From positions 1 to 21,570 of IMG/VR virus record IMGVR_UViG_3300042295_000033: 21,570 nt of DNA; one strand, written 5' to 3'. This document shows positions 1 through 7,206 of the stretch, piece after piece. This stretch comes from a virus. Within the stretch, counting starts at the first letter, position 1. The number at the start of each line of letters is the position of its first letter. The notes beneath the pieces were generated by a model. It was given only the letters and a program-made list of their open reading frames with translations, was not told the origin of the DNA and ran no database searches. The translations under genes were made by a program, and so were the position numbers.

Positions 1-773
1 CGCTGGCAAAGATTTAACTCAGTTCCATAAGGTCTGACATCAAAGCTAGTAGCTGTACTACCCTTCTCTAGTTGTACGCCAGTGATATACCACGTTGCGT
101 TAAGTGTAGAAGCAAGTTGAACAGTAGAGTCTGCTCCAACATTACCAGCCCCAACCCAAGCACCAGCAGTCCCTGTATTATCTGTGCCACTACCAAGATC
201 AAAATTGACTACAATTCCGATTCCGTTTGTAGTTAACCATGTGCCACTTGTATCACCAGCAATAGTTACTGTCTTTTTTTCCCAAGTGTTTGCAGAAGAT
301 ATTGCGTAAGTAAATGGATAACTTCTGTTATAAGCAGAATTATGCAAAGCCCCGCCAAATGTTCCAGTTAAAGAACTACGCACCCAAAAAGATAAGGTAA
401 CGCTAGCAGCAGAAGCAGTACCCCATGCTAAATCAGAAATATTTAATCCTTCTATACGCTGATTGAAGTAATTATATTGGGAAGCTCCAATTGAAGCGTC
501 AGCAGTTGTAATTGTTATTTTTGCTGAATTAACAAAACCAGCCGGAGCATCTGAAACTTGCTGAGCAGTAAATACTGCGTCAGAAAGATCATAAGAAAAC
601 CATCTGTCTAATGTGTAAACTCCAGCACCAACCGTTACAGCAGCACCAGCATTACGCTGATCTATTCTCATGTCACCGTTCAAAATTCTGTTACGGAACA
701 CTGAAGAACTAGGAGCAAGTACGCCACCACTAGAGTCTGTTATTGAGTCAGATAAAATTTGGCCGTAGGGCAT
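1..773 (-). CDS. Large tail fibre / receptor-binding protein, partial (3' end cut by window edge)
   Basis: The minus strand is open from an ATG at 773 to the left edge, giving at least 257 residues with no stop. The protein begins MPYGQILSDSITDSSGG. It then carries the segment NRILNGDMRIDQRNAG followed by YTLDRWF, which I recognise as a beta-rich module recurrent in phage tail fibres. The later part has TLSFWVRSSLTGTFGG, a TWEKKTVTIAGDTSGTW stretch and ITGVQLEKGSTATSFDVRPYG; this pattern resembles carbohydrate-binding jelly-roll modules. The last visible residues, TELNLCQ, are close to where such modules usually end, so perhaps little is missing, but some fibres continue further. It is the most distal fibre gene seen here, 3 bases after the 95-residue gene. 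Role in host surface recognition is inferred from family and position. Confidence 0.8.
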   Translation of the reverse strand, partial: MPYGQILSDSITDSSGGVLAPSSSVFRNRILNGDMRIDQRNAGAAVTVGAGVYTLDRWFSYDLSDAVFTAQQVSDAPAGFVNSAKITITTADASIGASQYNYFNQRIEGLNISDLAWGTASAASVTLSFWVRSSLTGTFGGALHNSAYNRSYPFTYAISSANTWEKKTVTIAGDTSGTWLTTNGIGIVVNFDLGSGTDNTGTAGAWVGAGNVGADSTVQLASTLNATWYITGVQLEKGSTATSFDVRPYGTELNLCQ

Positions 774-776
774 GAG

Positions 777-1064
777 TTACTCCTTTGGATACTTTGTTTT
801 TACAGCCAAGCAAGCATCTATATACGCTTGCACCTGCGCTTGATCACCCTTAACTATACCGTCAACGTAATCAATAAAATTAGGATATTCTGCTGCACGT
901 TTTTCTGCATACGTTAAAGAATTGAAAGCAGCTTGTTCTTTGGTAGCACGAATAGAATTAGCTTCTGCATCAGTAATTAGTGAGCAATTAGGCAACCATA
1001 CAGAAGGATCATCGCCCTCATCAAGCCAGAATAAATCGTTATTTGTGTTTTTAAAATGTGGCAT
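777..1064 (-). CDS. Small conserved protein of the tail-fibre locus
   Basis: A 95-residue soluble protein without a signal peptide or membrane segment. The N-terminal half has FKNTNNDLFWLDEG and WLPNCSLITDAEA, like short phage proteins that read as a residue-by-residue form (value, then 'it is').  The C-terminal half, AEKRAAEYPNFIDYVDGIV followed by KGDQAQVQAYIDACLAVK, resembles small proteins commonly found beside tail-fibre genes, often loosely called tail-fibre assembly or XkdW-like. It sits between two fibre genes, starts 9 bases after the stop of the upstream fibre and has an AAGGAT ribosome-binding site before its ATG. A chaperone or small structural role in fibre assembly is plausible from context; the sequence does not prove it. 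Confidence 0.75.
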   Translation of the reverse strand: MPHFKNTNNDLFWLDEGDDPSVWLPNCSLITDAEANSIRATKEQAAFNSLTYAEKRAAEYPNFIDYVDGIVKGDQAQVQAYIDACLAVKTKYPKE

Positions 1065-1073
1065 TTTTAATCC

Positions 1074-1574
1074 TTAACGTAACTCAAACCATTTGTTAAT
1101 TGTTACAGATACAGTTCTTGTTAATTGATAAGTTGAGCCAGGCTGAATTATGAAACATCCAATTGGATAACCTGCTTGAACTGAACCTGCTGGTATTACT
1201 TGAGCAGAATCAATTAAAATTCCTACTCCATTTACAGCAGAACAAACTAACATCCATGCAATAGGTTTACCAGTTGAGTTTGTGTATGTTGTAGCACCGG
1301 CACGACTAGCAGTTACATCTGTCCAAGTTTGACCAACTCCTAAGCTACCAGTGTTTGATCCTGTGACAGTTCCAGTAACAGTTAAATTGCCAGTAACCGT
1401 TCCATTACCAGCTACAGATATTGCATTAGCAAATGTAACGTTTTGACTAGCATCAATAGTTATTGCGTTAGCACCTGAACCTGATCCAGTAACAATATTT
1501 AACGTACCGCTAGTGTCTGTAGTGATTGAGGTACCACCGTTGGTAGAATTTCCCGCCACGAGCAAATTGGGCAT
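1074..1574 (-). CDS. Short tail-fibre protein
   Basis: A 166-residue protein. The N-terminal half is rich in Thr, Ser, Gly and Asn: TDTSGTLNIVTGSGSG, then ITIDASQNVTFANAIS and GTVTGNLTVTGTVTG. These are typical beta-strand repeats of trimeric phage fibre shafts. The C-terminal half (from about residue 85, QTWTDVTASRAGATTYTNST) looks like a small globular beta tip, ending SVTINKWFELR. Related C-terminal domains with QTWTDVT and a late IPAGS/QPGSTY stretch are common in phage tail proteins. The start is firm: a strong AGGAG lies 6 bases before the ATG, inside the last codons of the upstream homing-endonuclease gene. It follows that gene by 2 bases. A role in adsorption is inferred. Confidence 0.8.
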   Translation of the reverse strand: MPNLLVAGNSTNGGTSITTDTSGTLNIVTGSGSGANAITIDASQNVTFANAISVAGNGTVTGNLTVTGTVTGSNTGSLGVGQTWTDVTASRAGATTYTNSTGKPIAWMLVCSAVNGVGILIDSAQVIPAGSVQAGYPIGCFIIQPGSTYQLTRTVSVTINKWFELR

Positions 1575-1576
1575 TA

Positions 1577-2323
1577 TTAACTCCTATTCTTACAATTATC
1601 AAAATGCCATCTAGGCATTGCCGTAGCACCACCAGTTTTGTTGCAGTGCGGACAGGTTATTAAATGATACTTTCTTCCTAAATGAGCATTTCTTATCTTT
1701 TCTCTTGCTTCTTGCGTATGAGGTTTTGCGTTTTTATGGCTTTCCCTCATCTTTTGTATTGTTTCTTCGGTATGTTTCATACCTTTTCTTTTGCTAGGCC
1801 TGCCAATCTTAGACAAAATCATTTTTTTAACTGATTCAGGATTTGCTTTTATCCCTTTATTCCAAGCAGCCTGTCCTTTTTTAAACTGAGTTTTATTCTC
1901 AACATTTTTATTAACTTTAGGAACCCGTAATTTCTGTATATGTTCTTCAGTTAACTTCTTACCTTTGTTCCAAGCAACTTGACCTTTTTTGGCAATACTT
2001 ATTTTTTCTCTTGTTTCTTTTGCCATAGGGAACTTTAAATTCCCACTATCTCCACCTTGCCTAAGATTAAGACAATTCGGATTGTTTTTTATATAGTCTA
2101 AAGTTACGTATCTATTCTCAATATCAAGAATGTATTTATGTTCACCAATTAGCAATATTTCATATTTTAAATTACTTTTACCATGTTTTTTAACATAACT
2201 TCTCCATCTTAGACCGCTTCCCCAATATCCATTTTGGGAAACTCCAACGTGCTTACCGACATAATATTTGCCTGACGTTACATCAGTAATTTTATATAAA
2301 TGAGCAGGTCTAATATTTTCCAT
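1577..2323 (-). CDS. GIY-YIG homing endonuclease with NUMOD3 repeats and a zinc-finger-like C terminus
   Basis: A free-standing homing endonuclease of about 248 residues. The GIY-YIG nuclease domain is residues 8-85: LYKIT for GIY, YYVGKH for YIG, the GYWGSGLRWRSYVKKHG stretch containing the likely catalytic Arg39, and Glu69 in IENRYV as the likely metal-binding glutamate. NUMOD3-type DNA-binding repeats follow (KETREKIS, AWNKGKKLTEEHIQKL, AWNKGIKANPESVKKM, KGMKHTEETIQKMRESH, TQEAREKIRNAHLGRK). The end has CPHCNKTGG and MPRWHFDNCK, a C2HC-type zinc-binding pattern. The open frame extends to a GTG at 2350 inside the upstream gene, but the ATG at 2323 follows that gene's stop by 11 bases and directly precedes the domain, so I use it. 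The gene is visibly more A+T-rich and Lys-rich than its neighbours, as expected for a mobile gene. Both flanking fibre genes appear intact. Confidence 0.9.
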   Translation of the reverse strand: MENIRPAHLYKITDVTSGKYYVGKHVGVSQNGYWGSGLRWRSYVKKHGKSNLKYEILLIGEHKYILDIENRYVTLDYIKNNPNCLNLRQGGDSGNLKFPMAKETREKISIAKKGQVAWNKGKKLTEEHIQKLRVPKVNKNVENKTQFKKGQAAWNKGIKANPESVKKMILSKIGRPSKRKGMKHTEETIQKMRESHKNAKPHTQEAREKIRNAHLGRKYHLITCPHCNKTGGATAMPRWHFDNCKNRS

Positions 2324-2334
2324 AATATTGCTAA

Positions 2335-2412
2335 CTATACAACAACCCACCTTGAACCGCTAGGTACTGTTACCGTTACACCAGAAGCCACCGTTATAGG
2401 GCCAGCACTCAT
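2335..2412 (-). repeat. Copy 1 of a duplicated C-terminal tip cassette (partner at 11263-11337)
   Basis: The 3' end of the fibre gene encodes MSAGPITVASGVTVTVPSG then SRWVVV. The partner at 11263-11337 encodes SAGPITINGGVSVTVPSG then SKWVVF. On the plus strand both contain the identical 17-base string atagggccagcactcat (2396-2412 and 11321-11337), and both are the last codons of their gene. Confidence 0.85.
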
Positions 2413-2910
2413 TCCGTTCTTATTCGTAGTAATCGTGTAGTTAGCTGATACCGTATTAGCGTTCTCAAAGATAGCTCCACCACCACCGTTAGCACCGCCT
2501 ACTGGAGTCCAATTTGCTCCATCATACGTCTCAAGTATTGCTAAAGTTGAATTATATCGTAACTGACCTGTGGCTGACGATGGTCTTTGTGCAGTCGTTC
2601 CTACAGGCACTCTAACAGCTCCAGTGCTGTTTATTGCAAATGTAGTAGGTACGTCTATAGTAGCTGCATTAATCGTCACAGATGACGTTGTAGTGCTTCC
2701 TATAACCGTAGCACCTGATGCTGTGAAAGTACCAGCTACCGTAAATGGATCGCCTGAAGTACCTACCTGCTGATCCTTTAACTGCGCCATTAATTCACGA
2801 ATTGCGTTATTGACAAGGCTAGGAGCCATGCCTTCTGCAAGATTAATACCGTCAATATCAGTATTTGAGCTTGCTGTTGCGCTAAATTCGCTGATCTTTG
2901 TTTTTGCCAT
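2335..2910 (-). CDS. Tail-fibre protein with N-terminal virion-anchor motif
   Basis: A 191-residue protein. Its N terminus, MAKTKISEFSATASSNTDI then GINLAEGMAPSLVNNAIREL and MAQLKDQQVG, matches a conserved N-terminal module of many phage tail-fibre proteins, presumed to attach the fibre to the virion. The middle is a beta-rich shaft (FTVAGTFTASGATVIGSTTT, INAATIDVPTTFAINSTG) with a VPVGTTAQRPSSATGQLRYN segment and YDGANWTPVG, a common fibre motif. A glycine-rich linker (GGANGGGGA) leads to the C-terminal cassette MSAGPITVASGVTVTVPSG then SRWVVV, which also ends the protein at 11260-11760. It starts just after the ejection-protein gene (stop at 2912). It probably forms the base or a short fibre of the adsorption apparatus; the partner is unknown. 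Confidence 0.85.
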   Translation of the reverse strand: MAKTKISEFSATASSNTDIDGINLAEGMAPSLVNNAIRELMAQLKDQQVGTSGDPFTVAGTFTASGATVIGSTTTSSVTINAATIDVPTTFAINSTGAVRVPVGTTAQRPSSATGQLRYNSTLAILETYDGANWTPVGGANGGGGAIFENANTVSANYTITTNKNGMSAGPITVASGVTVTVPSGSRWVVV

Positions 2911-2911
2911 G

Positions 2912-4960
2912 TTAATCCCTAGTTTCTATAACCCCAGCATCACCCAATACTTGACCTAATCCAGCCCAAAATTTAGCTGAAGTAGGAGACATTCTCTTTA
3001 ATTGCTTTAACTGATCTACTGCATTAGGGCTAGTAATAATGTCAGTTAGCTGCTCTGCATTATTGGCAGCATCTTTCTTGATAGCCCAATCAGTAATCTT
3101 TTTACCCCAATTCTGAGGAGACATCGCAAAACCACCAGCTCTAGCAGCACCTGTTATCACGTTAGTAACTGGAGGATTCTTAATCAATTCTTCCGTTATT
3201 AACTGGTTAAATGCGGTATCAGAGCCTAGCTTTTTAACTCTACCAGCAGCCTCAAGAACTTGCGATAGATCACGTAACCCATCAAATTTATCCTTACCTA
3301 ATGCTACCTGCAAGGCTTTCTGTTGCTTTTGATCGCCCATTAGAACATTCTGCCAAGCATTGCCTACATCTAATTTCTGACCTTGCTGACTCTTAGCTGG
3401 CTTCTTAGCTAACTGCCATTGTTCCTCTAGGTATGCTCTAGTAACTGCGTTCCATGCTTCCTCACCACCGCCAGAAGTAATCTGATCCTTAGCGTATCTA
3501 ATCGTACTAGGGCTAGGATTCTGGAATATTCTGTTAGCAAAGTTCTTCAGATTATCCTTAGACATCTGAGATAACGATACACCAGTAATACGCTCGTTAA
3601 ACTCATTCAATGGTTGAGAGTATTGTGCAAACTTCTGGTTAGCAGCTATGTAATCTGGATTACCTTTTTCAATCTCTTTTAATAGATTATCTTTAATACC
3701 TGCTAATTTAGCTTGAATTGTATTATCCAAAGAACTAAAAGCATCTTCCTTAAACATCGCATCTATTTCTAGTTTTGCGTTATGTAGTAAAGGTAATCTA
3801 TCTTCAGGAACCATAGTCTTTAATGGTTGACCTGCCTCGTCAATGCCAGGCTTTTCTAGCAGCGATTTAACTCTATTAAGATACTTTGCGGCTGTGCCTG
3901 TTGGTGGCTGAGACTTCAGCATATTATCTATGCCGCTTAAAACTGGCTGTGTATTTACAGGAACTGAAGCCTCAAAAGCCTGTCTATAAATTGGTTCTGT
4001 AACAGCCTCACGTTCTTTTATTAAGTTTTGTCTTTGAACTTCTAGTGCCTGTAATCCACGATTACCTGCTACTGATGCGTCCTCAACCTGTGACAAACTA
4101 CTTAGATAGTCATCAACAGCAGACTGCACCTTCTTCTCACGCTCACGATAGAATTTCTCCATCTGAGCAGATGATTCTGGAACATTTCCTAATACTTTCT
4201 GTGTACTCTTTAACGATGGTAAGTTACTTAACTCAGCACCAGTTAAAGGAATACCATACTTACTAGCTTGCTGACGTAATGCAGCAGTCTCAGCAGGATT
4301 AACCTGAGCTATATCACGAGCTAATCTACGTTCTTTAAATGCTCTTACTCCTAATGGAGCAGCTTCACCCAATAACGATAGACCACCAGAAAGCGCAACC
4401 TCAGTAGGATTGACTTCTTGACCTGCTGTCGCTCCTGCTATCTTTTGACGGACATAGTTACTTAATGCAGATACGCCACCAGTTAACCCAAGCGCACCAG
4501 CAACACCAGGAGGGCCAGCTAATAACAATGGAGCAGACAAAACACCAGCAGTAACATCAGGAACCATCTCAGCCACATCTGGAGCGTTATAAGCCATTCT
4601 TGAAGGAATACCGACTACTTCCTTGTAGAACTTCCCATCATTGCCTTGATACGCTATATCTCCACCAATAACAGCATATCTATCTGGAGAGATACCACGA
4701 GCTTTAGCAAAGTAGTTAATTGCTGCTTGCTTCTCAGTTGGAATACCACCCATAAATGACGTAGATACACTAGCCGCACGAGACGGATCAGATATAGCTT
4801 TAGGTGGTATATTTCTAGGAGCCTTAGCACCTTGTCGTGGAACAGGAGGCGCAAACAACTCAGAAGCAAAGTCAACTCGCTGAGGCTTTTCTGTTGCAGT
4901 TGTATCAACTGGCGGTTTAACTGCAAACAACTCATCAGCAAAATTTATTTTATCTGCCAT
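2912..4960 (-). CDS. Large DNA-ejection / internal virion protein (P22 gp16-like position)
   Basis: A 682-residue protein, last and longest of the ejection cassette. The N terminus holds a short duplicated motif: INFADELFA at residues 5-13 and VDFASELFA at 29-37, in a Pro/Lys-rich linker. Around residues 135-175 is a hydrophobic Gly/Ala/Leu-rich stretch (VTAGVLSAPLLLAGPPGVAG, ALGLTGGVSALSNYV) that could insert into membrane, followed by a second short one (VALSGGLSLLGEAAPLG). The rest is charged and mostly helical, with long Lys/Glu/Gln-rich segments. No peptidoglycan hydrolase motif was seen. Its size and order after the 510-residue protein match the P22 gp20-gp16 pair, though I cannot confirm sequence homology. 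It probably leaves the capsid with the DNA and helps form a trans-envelope channel. Confidence 0.75.
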   Translation of the reverse strand: MADKINFADELFAVKPPVDTTATEKPQRVDFASELFAPPVPRQGAKAPRNIPPKAISDPSRAASVSTSFMGGIPTEKQAAINYFAKARGISPDRYAVIGGDIAYQGNDGKFYKEVVGIPSRMAYNAPDVAEMVPDVTAGVLSAPLLLAGPPGVAGALGLTGGVSALSNYVRQKIAGATAGQEVNPTEVALSGGLSLLGEAAPLGVRAFKERRLARDIAQVNPAETAALRQQASKYGIPLTGAELSNLPSLKSTQKVLGNVPESSAQMEKFYREREKKVQSAVDDYLSSLSQVEDASVAGNRGLQALEVQRQNLIKEREAVTEPIYRQAFEASVPVNTQPVLSGIDNMLKSQPPTGTAAKYLNRVKSLLEKPGIDEAGQPLKTMVPEDRLPLLHNAKLEIDAMFKEDAFSSLDNTIQAKLAGIKDNLLKEIEKGNPDYIAANQKFAQYSQPLNEFNERITGVSLSQMSKDNLKNFANRIFQNPSPSTIRYAKDQITSGGGEEAWNAVTRAYLEEQWQLAKKPAKSQQGQKLDVGNAWQNVLMGDQKQQKALQVALGKDKFDGLRDLSQVLEAAGRVKKLGSDTAFNQLITEELIKNPPVTNVITGAARAGGFAMSPQNWGKKITDWAIKKDAANNAEQLTDIITSPNAVDQLKQLKRMSPTSAKFWAGLGQVLGDAGVIETRD

Positions 4961-4968
4961 GATATCCC

Positions 4969-6501
4969 TTAAAATGCCACACCAAATTCAGCAGCCAATT
5001 GCCTCAATATTGTATTTCTATCTTTAGGATCTTCTATATTTAATTTATATTGTTTTGCTATAGCGTTTGCACGGTTTTCAATAATAACTGGCATTTGACC
5101 TAAATCTATATTTTCCCACTTCAGACCATTTTTTAATGCGTATTGCTTACGAGCTAATGCGTATTTAGTTTGCTGTATTCCGTTATTTAATTTTGCTTCA
5201 AATTCAGTAGGACTATCACCATCAAAAACACCAGTTCCTGCCTTAGGCAAAGTAGCAATAATTCTTTCAGATTCACCATTGCTCATTGCTGCACCAGTTA
5301 TCTCTTTAATAGTTAAGTTCAGGTTTTGAGTTGCATTTTGTTTATATGCTGAATAAGCGGTTAAAGTTGCTTTTTCTTCTGGCGGCAATTTACCAAACTT
5401 ATCTTTTAAAGTATTCCATTCTTGACCTGCTCTAAATTTAATATTTAAAAACTCAGGACGATAAGAAAATTGAATATTGTTTAAACGAGCAATCTGATCA
5501 CCAGTATTTAACTGCTGTTTCTCTACTTCTGTTTTTGTTGGCTTGGATAATTCACCAGTGTAAACATTAATCTTTTGACCTTCTCCAATACCTCGTTTAG
5601 TTGCTTCTGCTTGCAATAATTCACGCTGTTGCGGAGTCATTTCAGCAGGATCAGTAGTATTAAATCCAAGAGATAAGGCTAAATTTGCATAGTTACCTGT
5701 AAACTTTTCTGGCTTTTCTTTAGCTGCATAAACAGGTTTTAGGTCTATCGTAGAAACAATCTCATTACCTACACGCATGAAACTAGCTTTAGGATATAAC
5801 TCCTCAGCTCTATCACCAAAGTATTTAGCTGCTTCTGTGTCTTTGTTTAATAATGCTGCTTGCTGTCTTTGACGAAATACTGCTGCTTGTTGCTTGTTCT
5901 GTTCTAACTGATTTACTGGTGGCTGAGTAACTTGCTGCGTAGGAGTTATTGCGTTTTGTGGCATTTCACCCATATCGCCATATAACGGAATATTATTAGC
6001 CGATACAGCAGGAGGTACTTGTTGCTGAGAAGGTACATTTTGAGGCGCACCAATCTGCTCGTAACTAGACATACGTTCTCTAGCACGATTAGTTTCTTCT
6101 CTAGCTGCTACAGCTTTAATAAACTCTTGTGGATCAATGTCAGCCAATGGAGCTAAATCAGGATACTTAGTTTTAGCGTTAGCAATACCAGTCATCTGAT
6201 TTCTTGCTTGCTGCTGCTTTAATTTTAACTGCTCTAATTGCTGCTGAGTCTGATAGTTCTGTAAGCCTTGCTGATAAGTACCGCCTGAACTCTCGAATCC
6301 ACCAGCTACTGCGCCTAGAATGTTTTGCAATGCTGAACGTGGAGGGCCATACGCACTCATGCCTCTAGCTAATGCTAAACCTGCGCCTAATAATCCTTGT
6401 ACTTGCGCTCTCTTTTGCAGTGCGGCAGTTTCCTCAGCACCTAGTAAGCCTTGATAAGCACGAGGTAAAGTCCCGAACGGTGTTAAATCTTCAATTGCCA
6501 T
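4969..6501 (-). CDS. DNA-ejection / internal virion protein (P22 gp20-like position)
   Basis: A 510-residue protein with no enzyme motif. The N terminus (LTPFGTLPRAYQGLLGAEET, then VQGLLGAGLALARGMSAYG and ILGAVAGGFESSG) has amphipathic or weakly hydrophobic Gly/Ala/Leu-rich helices. Residues about 75-105 form a Gln-rich segment (YQTQQQLEQLKLKQQQ) predicted as coiled coil, and a Pro/Gln-rich linker follows (QQQVPPAVSANNIPLYG, PTQQVTQPPVNQLEQNKQQ). The C-terminal half is charged and helical, with motifs such as TPQQRELLQAEATKRG and a DPKDRNTILRQLAAEFG end. Such composition is typical of phage proteins packaged in the capsid and ejected ahead of the genome. It starts 3 bases after the preceding ejection gene and 8 bases before the next. 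Function rests on composition and position. Confidence 0.75.
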   Translation of the reverse strand: MAIEDLTPFGTLPRAYQGLLGAEETAALQKRAQVQGLLGAGLALARGMSAYGPPRSALQNILGAVAGGFESSGGTYQQGLQNYQTQQQLEQLKLKQQQARNQMTGIANAKTKYPDLAPLADIDPQEFIKAVAAREETNRARERMSSYEQIGAPQNVPSQQQVPPAVSANNIPLYGDMGEMPQNAITPTQQVTQPPVNQLEQNKQQAAVFRQRQQAALLNKDTEAAKYFGDRAEELYPKASFMRVGNEIVSTIDLKPVYAAKEKPEKFTGNYANLALSLGFNTTDPAEMTPQQRELLQAEATKRGIGEGQKINVYTGELSKPTKTEVEKQQLNTGDQIARLNNIQFSYRPEFLNIKFRAGQEWNTLKDKFGKLPPEEKATLTAYSAYKQNATQNLNLTIKEITGAAMSNGESERIIATLPKAGTGVFDGDSPTEFEAKLNNGIQQTKYALARKQYALKNGLKWENIDLGQMPVIIENRANAIAKQYKLNIEDPKDRNTILRQLAAEFGVAF

Positions 6502-6504
6502 ATA

Positions 6505-7206
6505 TCACCCTAATAGTGAAATCGGTTGACCGCCAACTACGGATTGTTTGTACGGATCCATTGCTGCAACAAAATCGTAAGGCTTAACTCCACGACCTGC
6601 TTGCAAAGGAACTGGAGCAGACTGAGGCATTTGTTCTGGAGTTAGTAAACTATTAGTGGCATTTAATGCTTGAGCTGTCATCATTGGATTTTCGTAAGCA
6701 GATTTACCTGCCATACCTATCTTATCTAAAAATGATGGACTTGCAGCTTGTCCTATAGATTGATTTATTGGGAATCCACTTGCTCCACTAGACACTGCAT
6801 TACTTAATGAATTTGCTCCAGCAAAAGCAGGAGATGCACCGCCAGATAAACCAGGTATTGAATAAGGAGTAGTAGCAACCTGTCCAGATAATGCTGGAGC
6901 TGCGCTAGATACAAGACCAGGAATAGCATAAGGAGTAGCGGCAGCAGCAGTTTGTCCGGCTAATGCAGGGGCAGCACTAGAAACAAGACCAGGTATTGCG
7001 TAAGGAGTCGCAGCAGCAGTTCCGGCAGCAGTTCCAGCAGTCCCTGCGGCAGTTCCGGCAGCACCAGCAGCTCCACCAACACCTAAAGCAGCCCCACCAG
7101 TATAGCCAGCAACAGCACCAAGCAAAGCACCTTGTAACGGGTTGTTAGGCTTCATTAAAGCACCAGCCGCAGCACCTATAGCTGGAATTAAAAGTGGCGC
7201 ACCCAT
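6505..7206 (-). CDS. Gly/Ala-rich ejection protein with glycine-zipper segment and internal repeats
   Basis: A 233-residue protein. Residues 1-62 are a glycine-zipper-like hydrophobic region (LLIPAIGAAAGALMKP, LQGALLGAVAGYTGGAALG, then repeated GTAAGTAG units), which could insert in a membrane. Residues 67-130 hold three tandem copies of about 22-24 residues around TPYAIPGLVSSAAPALAGQ. The C-terminal part (LDKIGMAGKSAYENPMMTAQ, then YDFVAAMDPYKQSVVGGQP) is more ordinary and is similar in style to small proteins of podovirus ejection cassettes. The ATG overlaps the stop of the upstream gene as TAATG, so the two are probably translated together. I infer a role in forming the DNA conduit through the host envelope; no enzyme motif is visible. 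Confidence 0.7.
   Translation of the reverse strand: MGAPLLIPAIGAAAGALMKPNNPLQGALLGAVAGYTGGAALGVGGAAGAAGTAAGTAGTAAGTAAATPYAIPGLVSSAAPALAGQTAAAATPYAIPGLVSSAAPALSGQVATTPYSIPGLSGGASPAFAGANSLSNAVSSGASGFPINQSIGQAASPSFLDKIGMAGKSAYENPMMTAQALNATNSLLTPEQMPQSAPVPLQAGRGVKPYDFVAAMDPYKQSVVGGQPISLLG
6817..7008 (-). repeat. Three tandem repeats inside the Gly/Ala-rich ejection gene
   Basis: Codons 67-130 of the 233-residue gene encode three units beginning TPYAIPGL, TPYAIPGL and TPYSIPGL. They are spaced 24 and then 22 codons apart, and the third is the most divergent. At DNA level the first two still share long near-identical stretches (plus strand aagaccaggaatagcata and aagaccaggtattgcgta), so the duplication looks fairly recent. 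Confidence 0.85.

Noticed and set aside
1577-2323. Group I intron carrying the endonuclease
   Set aside because: Both flanking fibre genes have their own start, stop and natural C or N termini. No split gene or intron core is seen.
2324-2350. GTG start for the homing endonuclease, adding nine residues
   Set aside because: It lies inside the end of the upstream fibre gene and has no domain sequence. The ATG at 2323 directly precedes the GIY-YIG domain and follows the fibre stop.
4045-4266. Plus-strand frame inside the 682-residue ejection gene
   Set aside because: No start signal, no domain and composition like an antisense shadow.
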